From Candidatus Pacearchaeota archaeon (lineage in GTDB: Archaea > Nanoarchaeota > Nanoarchaeia > Pacearchaeales > GW2011-AR1), in NCBI GenBank assembly GCA_002690445.1, contig NZER01000472.1, positions 1-49,625 of the forward strand: DNA of 49,625 nucleotides, read 5' to 3'. Positions 18,160 to 27,105 of the stretch are shown piece after piece (within the stretch, counting starts at the first letter, position 1; the number at the start of each line of letters is the position of its first letter). A program made the translations under genes and the position numbers. The notes below the pieces were generated by a model. It was not told where the DNA came from, searched no databases, and was given only the letters and a program-made list of their open reading frames with translations.

Positions 18160-19020
18160 CTACGGTGCCGCTATGCTGCTTGTGGCACTCCCTTTGTAGC
18201 TTGCCGAATACGACGTTGCAGTCAGGTGCCTAGCCTTGCTTCTTACTACTGCCCAGCCAACGTCTACCGCGAGATAGGCGTCGTGAATAACGCCAGAGGA
18301 GTTCCTTGATTCCAGAAATTCGCCGTGAACCTCTACCCAATAGTCAACAGCGACCCCAACTCTGGTGTCTTCTTCGGCAATAGTTATCTGGTCTAAGGCG
18401 CAAAAGTTCACTGTTGCCCCGCGTCGTTTCTGCTGAACGGCGTCTGTGTCGGCTGCATCCGCCGTTATCTCCATAAGGCGCTTAATTATTCTCGTTTCCA
18501 CCTCTGTTTTCACGGGGCTGCCCACCTCTGACTTGAACAGCTTGAATGTGAGTTGCAGCCCAGGATATGCGGCCTCTGCCACACTGAGGGTGCCAAGCGA
18601 GGTTGCCGAAAGCACGTCCGTCTGATCCTTGCCGTTCCAAAGAATTGCATCGATCTCAATCTGAGCCTGTATCTCAACCACACAGCTACTTGGAACCAAA
18701 ACCCTTGTCGCCGCCTCTTCAACCGTGAACTTGTTGTCGTGTGCGCCAAGGTGTTCAAATGTGTTGGTCGAGGAAGCGGCCCGAAACTGAAAGACCCAAA
18801 TGGCCTCTTCGTTCCATATAAGCTGCCTAGCCCTGTGCGTTTCCGTAAGCGACCTTTCGTGAAAACTTACAAGACTTAGAACCGCATCTTCCCCAAAGTT
18901 GCCCCTATCGACCTCCCCATCAATAGAGTCCTCAAGGTCTAAAAAGCACTGCGTTACCGGGCGATGAGAAAGCGCTTGCCCGTGCCAGACTTTGAACAAC
19001 TGTGGGATGTATGTACTCAT
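18160..19020 (-). CDS. Fiber-like structural protein 1
   Basis: The 286-residue protein overlaps the upstream stop as TAATG. Its N-terminal segment (DSIDGEVDRGNFGEDAV) has the same spacing as segments in the next two genes, a pattern I associate with the start of tail-attached fiber proteins. The rest alternates polar and hydrophobic residues as in beta-sandwich or jellyroll folds (CVVEIQAQIEIDAILW, YWVEVHGEF, AYLAVDVGWAVV). It is likely one of three related tail appendage or tail-surface proteins. The relationship is judged by eye. Confidence 0.65.
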   Translation of the reverse strand: MSTYIPQLFKVWHGQALSHRPVTQCFLDLEDSIDGEVDRGNFGEDAVLSLVSFHERSLTETHRARQLIWNEEAIWVFQFRAASSTNTFEHLGAHDNKFTVEEAATRVLVPSSCVVEIQAQIEIDAILWNGKDQTDVLSATSLGTLSVAEAAYPGLQLTFKLFKSEVGSPVKTEVETRIIKRLMEITADAADTDAVQQKRRGATVNFCALDQITIAEEDTRVGVAVDYWVEVHGEFLESRNSSGVIHDAYLAVDVGWAVVRSKARHLTATSYSASYKGSATSSIAAP

Positions 19021-19772
19021 TACCTTCTAATGGCCCTTACCACGACCGTAGACCTCTTGATCTTTGCAGTTGATGCTGCCGCCGCGCCGGTTCCAGCGTA
19101 GTCAGTGGTCTGTGTATACAGAGACACCTTAAGCGATGTCATGTCGGCGCTTGGTGTCGCTGGAATATACGGGGCAGCAAGAACAAGCTGCTGCCTCTCC
19201 ATGTATCCGGTGTAAAAATCTCCCGATCCGGGGACGGTCTCGTTCTTGGCCGATAGGGTTATTGATCGTATCGGGTTCTGTATGTAGGCCAGGTTGCTGT
19301 CGCGAACTTCCGGCAGAGCAACGGCACCCGAATGCGGCGTGATGACCCTCATTGCGAACCAGTACCGCGCGTCTATCGCCGTACCCGGCCCGTCCAAGAG
19401 GCTCATATCTTCTATCTCAAGGAATATCTCTATAAAGAGCGGAATGTTTGGAACGTCCCTCGTTGGATCTCCGAAGGTGCAGTTCCACCTCTCCGACCAA
19501 CTGCTATTCGGTATTGCGAAGTCAGTGGTAACGGAATCGTAAAAGAACGACTTGTAGTAGCCGTCGGTAACAGTCGCTCCCGTGACAGCCGTGAGGTCAT
19601 CTAGGTGGCGCGTGTTAATAGCCCCAGGCTCCACGCTGGCGTCCACCATCCCGTTAGCGGCAGCCTGGATGCGGTGGAAGTTCTCCCTTACCTTGGTCGC
19701 GTTAAGGTCTTCTCCAGGCTCTATGAGATGCCTTAGCCCAACATTGTGATCGAATGACGACGGAGCAGCCAT
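19020..19772 (-). CDS. Fiber-like structural protein 2
   Basis: The 250-residue protein starts at the ATG of a TAATG overlap. It begins with a linker-like region containing NFHRIQAAANGMVDASV then EPGAINTRHL, the second case of the DG/NG-x-VD pattern seen in the neighbours. The remainder is strand-rich (IPLFIEIFLEIEDM, YWFAMRVITP) and ends in basic strands (KIKRSTVVVRAIRR). The type is consistent with a tail fiber or tail-surface jellyroll. The role is inferred. Confidence 0.65.
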   Translation of the reverse strand: MAAPSSFDHNVGLRHLIEPGEDLNATKVRENFHRIQAAANGMVDASVEPGAINTRHLDDLTAVTGATVTDGYYKSFFYDSVTTDFAIPNSSWSERWNCTFGDPTRDVPNIPLFIEIFLEIEDMSLLDGPGTAIDARYWFAMRVITPHSGAVALPEVRDSNLAYIQNPIRSITLSAKNETVPGSGDFYTGYMERQQLVLAAPYIPATPSADMTSLKVSLYTQTTDYAGTGAAAASTAKIKRSTVVVRAIRR

Positions 19773-20479
19773 TACCTTGTGTACCCGTAGCAGTAGAGGT
19801 ATGTGTTGCTAATCTTCAGAACAGGCTCGGCGGCGTTAGCCCCCCTAAACGTCCTGTCTCTTATCTGGGCTCCGATTCTATTTACGCCTGGCCTTATAAT
19901 TACTGTTCCATGTAGATGGAACGGCATCCAGCCCTCATTGGCAGTGCAAGAAAAGGATCCCATCTCGTCTAGCGGCCTGTTGTTGACCATTATTCGGACA
20001 TCAAACTCGCTGATGTATCTGTTTTCCGCTGCTGTGGTCCCCTGGAGCGGAATCTCGGTCTGCCCGTTTAGAATGATATGTAGGCGCGTTGCCTCCCTGA
20101 CCTCTAGGTTCATCTTAAGTCGCAGCACCGCGCTCTTTTGGAGCCACTCCCACACCGTGTTTCTGTTTGCCTCGCCTTCTGCGCCGCTGTACGCATTTGC
20201 CGCAGTCTGAAGTGACTGCGTGTAGGTCCCTGAGGGCTGCTGCACCTCCGCAAACAGGGTTCCTTCGGTGGGATCGTTTTCCCCAACCAAGGACGTGGAC
20301 CTCATGTACGCGCTGCCGTATGAATCCCTAATCAACTCATACGGAATTGACGCGCCTTTGGCGTTGTTTTGATCCACGCCGCCATCAACAGCCGCCATTG
20401 CGCGGTTCATCTCGCGCATCAGGGCCTCTGCGTCAGCTATGTGACCGGGTAGCGGAAACTCCTTTGCCCTGTAGTGCAT
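19772..20479 (-). CDS. Fiber-like structural protein 3
   Basis: The 235-residue protein has an N-terminal helix followed by AAVDGGVDQNNAKGASIPYE, the clearest case of the fiber-start pattern shared with the two downstream genes. The body is predicted beta (LRLKMNLEVREATRLHIIL, FDVRIMVNNRP, PFHLHGTVIIRPGVN), and it ends in VLKISNTYLYCYGYTR. It starts three bases after the stop of the 66-residue gene. It is likely a tail fiber or tail-surface subunit; no receptor-binding motif can be identified. Confidence 0.65.
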   Translation of the reverse strand: MHYRAKEFPLPGHIADAEALMREMNRAMAAVDGGVDQNNAKGASIPYELIRDSYGSAYMRSTSLVGENDPTEGTLFAEVQQPSGTYTQSLQTAANAYSGAEGEANRNTVWEWLQKSAVLRLKMNLEVREATRLHIILNGQTEIPLQGTTAAENRYISEFDVRIMVNNRPLDEMGSFSCTANEGWMPFHLHGTVIIRPGVNRIGAQIRDRTFRGANAAEPVLKISNTYLYCYGYTR

Positions 20480-20481
20480 GG

Positions 20482-20682
20482 CTATCCCAACGCCCTTTCA
20501 AGGTTTCTCACGGCTCTAGATACCTGCGTGCTGTCCTCCAAGTCGCTAATCTTCGGAGACCCGTTCCTTGTTAGCGCCCTGTTTGCAGCAGACAGTAGAT
20601 CCGACGTTACCAGCGAAACCGGAATGCCAAGGTCCGTCTCGGCAACGAGGCCTGCTAGCTTTTTAACATTGCGATCAGGCAT
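20482..20682 (-). CDS. 66-residue protein after the nozzle gene
   Basis: The start chosen is the ATG at 20682, two bases after the nozzle gene's TAG; the longer frame would overlap the nozzle coding end. The protein is small, helical and slightly basic (VKKLAGLVAETDLGIPVSL, then TQVSRAVRNLERALG). It has no membrane segment or known motif. It is probably a minor structural or assembly protein. Confidence 0.65.
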   Translation of the reverse strand: MPDRNVKKLAGLVAETDLGIPVSLVTSDLLSAANRALTRNGSPKISDLEDSTQVSRAVRNLERALG

Positions 20683-20684
20683 TG

Positions 20685-23486
20685 CTACGAGCCCGCTTCT
20701 CTTATTCCGTCTGTTCCCCGGCTTCTTACCCCATGATCCTCCAAGAAGAGGTGCCAGCCAACTAGCCTCCACGGCTCATAGAGCGGCCTTGTGGCTGGCT
20801 GGATTTGCTGCATCTGGGTACCTGCGGGCGGATCGGGGGTATGTTCGCCAAACACGGCCCCCTGTTCCTGAAGCATCATTGAGCCTGGCGATGAGTCGTT
20901 TGTGTGAATCAAGTGCGGAAGCGGGATAGCCGACGTATGAACGGTGCTTGCAACAACATCGGGGTCCGGCTCTTTCTCAACGGACCCCGTGTGGAACCTA
21001 AACCTGATGCACTTCCCATGCGCCTCTTCTAGATCGATCATCTTGCAGACCACCCGACGCTTATCCCATTTCTGGCCGCCACCCGCGTCCCACAGCAAGG
21101 CGTCTCCATCAGAGTCCGCCATTGCCCACGTAGTCGCGTCGTCGGCCTGAAGGTTGACCGTGGTTGAGCCCGCCGCCTTTCTGTCGTCCCAGTCCAAACA
21201 CCACTCAACGTTAAGATCAACGTTTCCCGTTTGAACGAAGTAGAGAGCGATCTTGTAGAAGCGCTTGTCTGTGTTTGGATCTCCAACCTCCATCCACTCG
21301 GTTTCGTAGTCTCCGAGTATTGGCCCGCCTATGTCGTACCTAATCCCGGCGTAGTCGTGGAGGTATGGAATCGGTTGCGGCGGGAAGCTCTCAGGCCAGG
21401 TTGGGGTTCCAGGCGAAACCGTCTCTGGCTCTTCCCCAGAGGCTGAAGACGACTCGGTTACAACCGTTGCCCCGGTGAGTGGGTCAACCGTAATAGTGTG
21501 TGTTGTCGTTTCTGTCCAAATACCGGATGCAACACCAGAGTAAGAAGCCTTGTCTATCTGATGACCGCCGCCCCAAAGGTACAGATCGGGGAAGCCGCTA
21601 CCGTTGTTGTACAGCGCTACTATTGACTCGCCCTTGTAGGATATTCCGTGGGTCACTTCCCTGCCAGAAATGCGGCTAAACGCGCCAGTGTCTGTTTGTA
21701 TTACCCAGACCTCATTGTTTTCTGAGCCTGGGTTTGCGCTGACAGCCAAGTAGACACGCTCGCTAGCCGCGTCGGCCCACATCACCGCATTGTCCCTGGA
21801 GAACTCGGGAAGGTTCCTAACCATCTTGTCTAGGATTTTTGAGATCCTAGTAAACTTGCTTCCGTCAAAAACGTGTATGCCCACGTCTGACATAAAGTAT
21901 GTTCTGTTGTCTATGCTTGCTACAGCGCGGTCGCTTATCGAACCAAACGTAGCCTGCAACGGTGTCACGACCGGGTACTCTGCCTTGTCGTGCGTGACTA
22001 GGTAGGCGCTGTTTCTCTTAAACACAATGGCGTAGTCTTGGGCAACCCCCCAACCAGTCAACCGATCCGCATCGTTTGCGTTCACCTCGATGAACGAGGT
22101 CACACTCACGGCCTCTGGTCTGTGGAGGGTTGAGTAGTACAGAATCGACGGCTCGTTTGACACGCCGCCGTAGTACGTTCTGCCCCGAAACGGGAAGGCC
22201 CAGGACGCCATCGGAGGCGGCATGTTCTCACCGATTGGTGGCGCTGGGTCAACCGAGGACTCAGCCGGCCTTCTAACATCAAAGTGGGTTCTGGCCCTTG
22301 GCCCAAGACGCCTTGGCAGGGCGGTAGGAAGCTGGCCGTTTATGCTCCTGTAAATGGCCCTTTCAACAATGTCTTCCTGATCTGGCGAGTCGCCCAAATC
22401 CAAAAAGACCATCGCGGCCCTGTCGGCCCAGGGAACGGCGTCTCCTGGGTCTGCCGTTGTGTGTATAAAGCTGTCCGTGCTGGCACCCGACGTGTACTGA
22501 TTTCCTTCGGCGCTGGCATTTGTTTCGCCAACAGACGCCAGTGGCCTAGGCTCTAGCTCTTGTTGCTCAGCCCGCCTCTGCTCTTGCCGGCGTTCGCCAA
22601 TCAGTACCCCAACAGCCTTCTGCTGCTCTCCCTCCCCAATGGTGAGCCCGAAGTACTCGTTCATAAATATTACGTTGGACGCAGCAGATAGCTCCGACTC
22701 CTGGCCGTACTTGTTTATGAACGTCTGGTAGTAGCGAAGCCGTATTGACGCCGCGTCGTCTATTCCTATCGAAGATGTCTTGAAGAATATGTCCTTGGTT
22801 CCCCTAAGAAACCTGGCCCGAATCGGCTCCGGCGGGGCATTAATCCCAAGGCTGGTCAGCACCCTGCCATCCCACTTCAGGGCCGCATGCCCGCCAACCA
22901 AGATGATCACAAACTGACCGACATCCACAAACCTAGGGTAGACCCTGGGCCTAACGTCCTTGGTTTGGATCTCTATCGTCTTTAGCAGCCTGACATTGTT
23001 GCTTTCAAGAACGCCAATCTTGATGGTGTCCGCATCGCCCCAGGCGACCATAAGCTCTACGGTCTCGCCCCAGGTAAACGTCCCTACAGTGAATATCTTG
23101 TTCCTTGCGTTTGGCTCTGAAAACGGGTTGTCGCTTCTAGTCCACGTCGTCGTCGTAACATCGCTCTCGATGTGACCAGAAAGGGGCGGTTGAGACAGGC
23201 CGGATGCTCCGGTGATCTGCGCCTCAACCACTGTCGGGCCCTTGGCGGCCAGGGTCTCGCCCGGAACCCAGTTGGACATCCTCCTGCGGACTTCTTGCTG
23301 CTGCTCTTCTTGCGGCTCCCACTTAACAAGAAGCCTGCAACCGTCAACCTTGACGATCTCGCCTTCCATGGTGAAGACGGCACCTAGAATCTTGTTGGCA
23401 GAGCCTCGCTGCTGCCAGATGCGGGTATCTAGGCCGACAGTATTAGACGGCTCAAAATACTCTGTCCGACCCTTGGACCTAGCCAC
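20685..23486 (-). CDS. Tail nozzle / stabilisation beta-propeller protein (T7 gp12, P22 gp10-like)
   Basis: The 933-residue protein starts at a GTG one base after the adaptor's stop. The central part has the marks of the podovirus nozzle family: FPFRGRTYYGGVSNEP, YYSTLHRPEAV, DADRLTGWGVAQDYAIVFKR with NSAYLVTHD, then RTYFMSDVGIHVFDG. These repeating strand modules form a propeller that closes the tail tube and binds fibers. The N-terminus (SNTVGLDTRIWQ) and the C-terminal strands also fit. Order adaptor then nozzle matches T7 and P22-type modules. Family confidence is good; exact subfamily is not determined. Confidence 0.85.
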   Translation of the reverse strand: MARSKGRTEYFEPSNTVGLDTRIWQQRGSANKILGAVFTMEGEIVKVDGCRLLVKWEPQEEQQQEVRRRMSNWVPGETLAAKGPTVVEAQITGASGLSQPPLSGHIESDVTTTTWTRSDNPFSEPNARNKIFTVGTFTWGETVELMVAWGDADTIKIGVLESNNVRLLKTIEIQTKDVRPRVYPRFVDVGQFVIILVGGHAALKWDGRVLTSLGINAPPEPIRARFLRGTKDIFFKTSSIGIDDAASIRLRYYQTFINKYGQESELSAASNVIFMNEYFGLTIGEGEQQKAVGVLIGERRQEQRRAEQQELEPRPLASVGETNASAEGNQYTSGASTDSFIHTTADPGDAVPWADRAAMVFLDLGDSPDQEDIVERAIYRSINGQLPTALPRRLGPRARTHFDVRRPAESSVDPAPPIGENMPPPMASWAFPFRGRTYYGGVSNEPSILYYSTLHRPEAVSVTSFIEVNANDADRLTGWGVAQDYAIVFKRNSAYLVTHDKAEYPVVTPLQATFGSISDRAVASIDNRTYFMSDVGIHVFDGSKFTRISKILDKMVRNLPEFSRDNAVMWADAASERVYLAVSANPGSENNEVWVIQTDTGAFSRISGREVTHGISYKGESIVALYNNGSGFPDLYLWGGGHQIDKASYSGVASGIWTETTTHTITVDPLTGATVVTESSSASGEEPETVSPGTPTWPESFPPQPIPYLHDYAGIRYDIGGPILGDYETEWMEVGDPNTDKRFYKIALYFVQTGNVDLNVEWCLDWDDRKAAGSTTVNLQADDATTWAMADSDGDALLWDAGGGQKWDKRRVVCKMIDLEEAHGKCIRFRFHTGSVEKEPDPDVVASTVHTSAIPLPHLIHTNDSSPGSMMLQEQGAVFGEHTPDPPAGTQMQQIQPATRPLYEPWRLVGWHLFLEDHGVRSRGTDGIREAGS

Positions 23487-23487
23487 A

Positions 23488-24933
23488 TCAGGGCCCAGTG
23501 CCGTCCCAGGATCCGTGCCAGGCCTGCGGCCTGCCGGCCACCCTGGTCCTGCCGCCCATCACAACTCGATGGTCGCCATCCAGCCGGTCGTTCTGAATCA
23601 TCCTGGCTATCCCCAATTCAAAGCGCTGGCGGGCCTGGTTTGCTCGACTCTGCTCGTCCTCCGCCTCCAGCATAAGCGCCTCTGCGCCGTCTAGCACAAG
23701 GTGGTGGAACGAGGCGTCAAACAGCGGGATGTCTGCGTCTTCTATAAGCCTCTGCGCCTCAAGCTGGTACAGAACCTTGACCTGATACCTTGTTGAAGGA
23801 GCGGGCCACAGCGTCATGTATATAGTTGACGCGCTGTCTGGCGCTCTATTGCCCAGGTCTATGTCGGGTCGCGTGTCGTGCGCCCCGGTCCCAGAAAAGT
23901 CGCTGTCAACCAACGGCGCTGAGGTTACTACGTCACCGACAGTGTTTGGGAGAAGCGTGTCTGAGCGGTCAAGGCCGCCGGCTGCCGCGTTCACCTGCAA
24001 GTGAAGCGGCGTGCTGCCCCCATCCTTGCTCCTGTACAGCTTCACGGCAAGCCCATAGAGGCTTGGGTCGTAGTCAAGGGTAAGCACCCCAACCCCCAAT
24101 CCCAGGTCTGTATTGTCCACCAGGAACTCGGGGCCAAGAGCCGACTCTGCTCCAGACTTGATGTCTACGTGTGCCGCCCAGTATCTGTACTTCGATCTTG
24201 CCCCGAGTGGGCTTGGGCCGGTGGCTGGCGTGTAAACGCCCAGGGGGTAGGTGGACGACTCCTTTATTGAGAGGGCGTTTAGCGGCGGAGGGATGGGCTC
24301 CTTCCTCACCACAGAATACGCACTCGGCCTACCCGTGGAGGTAAGGTCGCGCATAGTCATGTCTGCCGGTGAAATAGACCCCAGACCCGTGGTGCCGATG
24401 CCGCCGACAGTAACCGTTGCGCCACCAGGCGATACGTTGCGAGAATCGGACACAACGATAGCCTCAACGATCCTCTCTGCGCCAAGAGGCAGAGCAAGCT
24501 CGTCGTGGTAGACCGTGGCGGTGTATGTCCCAGACGAGCCTATAAACGGCTGGTCTAGCCACCAAATCTCCCTTGTTGTAGCCGCAGTTGGTGCCGCAGT
24601 TTCTACGTCCGTGTCCTCTACCCGAAGAGTGCGGTAGACGTGCCCGTTTATCTCTATCCGCCGATCCCTTGGTCTGCACTTGTAGCCCAACCTTGTGGTT
24701 GGCATCGACCCCTGCGGGACGGTCACCTTTGTCCAGTCTTGGGTGCAAACAACGTCGTCGTATGTCTCTGTGGCGAACGTTTGCGCCAAGTGGATTCGAC
24801 GCAGCCATCCCCACTTGCGCCTAGAGCAGATGTCTAGGTAGGCCTGATTGATGCGCCTGTTGAGCTTGGCGCTAGACTGCGAGAAGTCTTCGCGCCGCTC
24901 TTGGAGGGCCGTCCTGAGATCCGAAAGGTTCAC
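23488..24933 (-). CDS. Head-to-tail adaptor (T7 gp11 / P22 gp4-like tubular protein A)
   Basis: The 481-residue protein begins with the helical adaptor signature: LRTALQERREDFSQSSAKLN, then INQAYLDICSRRKWGWLRR. It ends with the matching C-terminal helical region (FHHLVLDGAEALMLEAEDEQ, RQRFELGIARMIQND). Between them is a long strand-rich insertion of about 300 residues that makes it larger than T7 gp11 (about 196 residues). Adaptors form a ring of 12 under the portal and connect to the nozzle. Position directly before the nozzle gene supports the call. Confidence 0.8.
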   Translation of the reverse strand: MNLSDLRTALQERREDFSQSSAKLNRRINQAYLDICSRRKWGWLRRIHLAQTFATETYDDVVCTQDWTKVTVPQGSMPTTRLGYKCRPRDRRIEINGHVYRTLRVEDTDVETAAPTAATTREIWWLDQPFIGSSGTYTATVYHDELALPLGAERIVEAIVVSDSRNVSPGGATVTVGGIGTTGLGSISPADMTMRDLTSTGRPSAYSVVRKEPIPPPLNALSIKESSTYPLGVYTPATGPSPLGARSKYRYWAAHVDIKSGAESALGPEFLVDNTDLGLGVGVLTLDYDPSLYGLAVKLYRSKDGGSTPLHLQVNAAAGGLDRSDTLLPNTVGDVVTSAPLVDSDFSGTGAHDTRPDIDLGNRAPDSASTIYMTLWPAPSTRYQVKVLYQLEAQRLIEDADIPLFDASFHHLVLDGAEALMLEAEDEQSRANQARQRFELGIARMIQNDRLDGDHRVVMGGRTRVAGRPQAWHGSWDGTGP

Positions 24934-24971
24934 AACGACCCCCCAAGAATCATCGCGTGGTCAGTACGCGA

Positions 24972-25445
24972 CTATGCTCTGCGACGGTAACGAATCTGAA
25001 CCTTGGGCCGAGACAGAGCGGCAACGGTTCCTGCCTCTGTGCAGGTAATCGTAACGCACCGATCCTGTGGAACCACTCGGTTCTGATCCGGCGTCATCAC
25101 ATAGGGCACGTACCCAGTGATTGCCTTGTCTTCCGTTGAAACCGCAGCCGCGAACAGGTCTGCGCCTGGTCCGCCAGCAGCAGACTTGTAGTCAACCATG
25201 AACGTCCATTTATTAACCGCGTTAGCTGCGACTGTGTTCTCACAGATCAGCGTAACTGTCTCGATGTAGATGTCGGAGTCCGTGGACGCAAGGATAGCGA
25301 AGTCGGAAACAGTGGTGTCTATAGAGTGGTCTGTGTCGTCGCTATCAATCTCATAAAGATCAACAACGACATCTGTATAAATAGAAAACCCGTGAGGCGC
25401 GTATTCCTTTGACACGCGACTAACGTGTGGGGCTAGACTAGCCAT
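24972..25445 (-). CDS. 157-residue beta-rich virion protein
   Basis: The gene has a clear ribosome binding site (TAGGAGA) and lies downstream of a strong RNA hairpin that follows the decoration-like gene. The protein is acidic and strand-rich (YTDVVVDLYEIDSDD, DIYIETVTLICENTV, CVTITCTEAGTV) with a basic end (VQIRYRRRA). It is probably a small virion protein of the head or neck. I do not recognise a family. Confidence 0.7.
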   Translation of the reverse strand: MASLAPHVSRVSKEYAPHGFSIYTDVVVDLYEIDSDDTDHSIDTTVSDFAILASTDSDIYIETVTLICENTVAANAVNKWTFMVDYKSAAGGPGADLFAAAVSTEDKAITGYVPYVMTPDQNRVVPQDRCVTITCTEAGTVAALSRPKVQIRYRRRA

Positions 25446-25466
25446 TTAAATTCTCCTAGTCATGCT

Positions 25467-25492
25467 GCGGTGAGGGCCGAAGCCCCCACCGC
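25467..25492 (-). promoter_or_regulatory. Strong RNA hairpin with cUUCGg tetraloop
   Basis: Read on the minus strand, GCGGTGGGGGC and GCCCTCACCGC enclose TTCG, giving an 11-bp stem with one G-U pair and the extra-stable C(UUCG)G loop. No U-tract follows, so a classical intrinsic terminator is unlikely. Lying between the decoration-like gene and the next late gene, it more likely stabilises the 3' end of the capsid message or partly reduces read-through. Confidence 0.75.
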
Positions 25493-25506
25493 GCACACGT
25501 TAGTGG

Positions 25507-25959
25507 TTAGCCCCAGCTACCGAGGCCGTTGAAGTAGACCTGAGCGGTGCCAGCGCCGGTCAAGGTCTCATGGGCAACAGCAACGATGTGAACGCTATTT
25601 GAGTTAGCCGCCCACGTTGCGTTGCCCGCACTGGTCAGGGTCCTGGCCGCGTTGGTCATAATTGCGACATGACCAGCAGTAACAGCACCAGCAAACGCCG
25701 CATCAACAATGCCGAGGACGCGGATAAGAACGTCTTCGCCAGTGACAAAGCTGCTCTTTCCCGACGAACCCAGCACAACGCCGACAGGGGCGATCTGTAC
25801 AGGGCCCGTGCCAACGATACAATCCTGAGTCGTCATGCCGTCGTCGGTAGAGCCGACAAGGGGGTTAATCTGAACCACATCGCCCGCCGAGAGGGCTTGA
25901 TGGGCTCGGGCTCCAATGTCCAGCGCGAGGGCCGAACCACCAAACATAAAATTAGACAT
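25507..25959 (-). CDS. Capsid decoration-like protein
   Basis: The 150-residue protein follows the major capsid gene with a good ribosome binding site (AAAGGAG). It is Gly/Ala/Val/Thr-rich and strand-rich (SAGDVVQINPLVGST, VLIRVLGIVDAAF, AGHVAIMTNAARTL) and ends with AQVYFNGLGSWG. Size, composition and its place right after the capsid gene fit small head decoration or cement proteins, which sit on the capsid surface. No specific family is certain. Confidence 0.7.
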   Translation of the reverse strand: MSNFMFGGSALALDIGARAHQALSAGDVVQINPLVGSTDDGMTTQDCIVGTGPVQIAPVGVVLGSSGKSSFVTGEDVLIRVLGIVDAAFAGAVTAGHVAIMTNAARTLTSAGNATWAANSNSVHIVAVAHETLTGAGTAQVYFNGLGSWG

Positions 25960-25980
25960 TTGAGTGTCTCCTTTCCCAGC

Positions 25981-27096
25981 TTAAAACTGGACTGTGCCAG
26001 AGAAGTCGGTGCAACCCTGCCGCTTGAGACTAGAGGTAGTGATCATAGCGGTAAGGTAAGTGTGGGCGATAATAACATCCGAGTTAGGCGGGGTCATAAA
26101 GTCCGTCATGCGGAAGTCGTCGCTAGAAAGAATAGCAAGCTGCATACCGACGCCAGTGGCCGCGCCCTTAGCCAGGGGGTTCTTCCCAGGAACTGAGAAA
26201 TGCTCTGGCTTGAGGTTGAAGTCGTTGACGCCACGCTTGCCGGTCGTGGTCAAGAAGTAGGTCTGACCGGTAGCAGACAACTCATCGTCAGGCACAACCG
26301 GGGTGCCGTTGAAGAGGAGGTTCTGGAAACCCTGGTCCCAGAGAGCCTTGTCCCGCTCTTCCTGATTCGGAGCCACCAGCCGCTTGAAGAAGCGGTAGAC
26401 AGCCGGGTCGGTGATGATGATGTCTGGATGGGTGCCCTTGGCAGAGCAGTCCATGTACACCTGTTCCCAGGCGTCCAGGCCATCAGTACCGAAAGCGGTA
26501 ATCTGACCGTAGCGGTTGCGCCAGTTCACGTAGGTGCGCTTGTTGATACCACCAACGCTCGTGTAACCAGCCGACTGCTGGTCAGCGCCAGTGCCGTCGT
26601 CTTCAGGCCGGAACTCAATCATCGACTGCAAGCCGTTAAGCTCCAGAACGTTGCCAGTTGCGAGTTCCGCACCACCAGCCGCATAAACCTGGCGGTTGAG
26701 GTCGTTGATCATGCTGATCTTCGCAATCGCCAACTTGGACTGGAGAAGGTTCACGATCTGCTGGGGACCACGGTTCTGAGCAAGCTCAGTGTTGTCCACG
26801 ACGATTGACGAGCGGTTCTTGTACCACGTCGGGTACCGGGCCAAATCAGGTCCGTCTTCGGGAGTGGTCGAGAACGTTGCGTAGGTGCCGATGGCTCCCA
26901 CGTTCTGCGACTCGGTGAGAACCACAGGGAGACGGCACTCGGTACCACCCTGGTACTGAACGGCCCCCTGCCGGTAAAAGTGCCAAAGGAGCGGGTTGGC
27001 CTGGACTATTTCCATAGCCACAGTGTCCCGCTGCACATGCATCGTTGTTGAATAAACACGATCCAGTGCGAGAGCAGCAATAGTTGTTGCAGGCAT
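25981..27096 (-). CDS. Major capsid protein, HK97 fold
   Basis: The 371-residue protein is preceded by AAGGA. It has the order of elements expected of HK97-fold capsid proteins of podoviruses: a helical N-terminal arm (HVQRDTVAMEIVQANPLLWH), an E-loop-like strand region (GTECRLPVVLTES), a spine-helix region (GPQQIVNLLQSKLAIAKISM with INDLNRQVYAAGG), and P-domain strands near the end (GTPVVPDDELSATGQTYFL). The scaffold gene lies directly upstream and a decoration-like gene downstream, the normal context. No cleaved prohead protease gene is seen nearby. Confidence 0.85.
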   Translation of the reverse strand: MPATTIAALALDRVYSTTMHVQRDTVAMEIVQANPLLWHFYRQGAVQYQGGTECRLPVVLTESQNVGAIGTYATFSTTPEDGPDLARYPTWYKNRSSIVVDNTELAQNRGPQQIVNLLQSKLAIAKISMINDLNRQVYAAGGAELATGNVLELNGLQSMIEFRPEDDGTGADQQSAGYTSVGGINKRTYVNWRNRYGQITAFGTDGLDAWEQVYMDCSAKGTHPDIIITDPAVYRFFKRLVAPNQEERDKALWDQGFQNLLFNGTPVVPDDELSATGQTYFLTTTGKRGVNDFNLKPEHFSVPGKNPLAKGAATGVGMQLAILSSDDFRMTDFMTPPNSDVIIAHTYLTAMITTSSLKRQGCTDFSGTVQF

Positions 27097-27105
27097 TAGA
27101 TTTCC

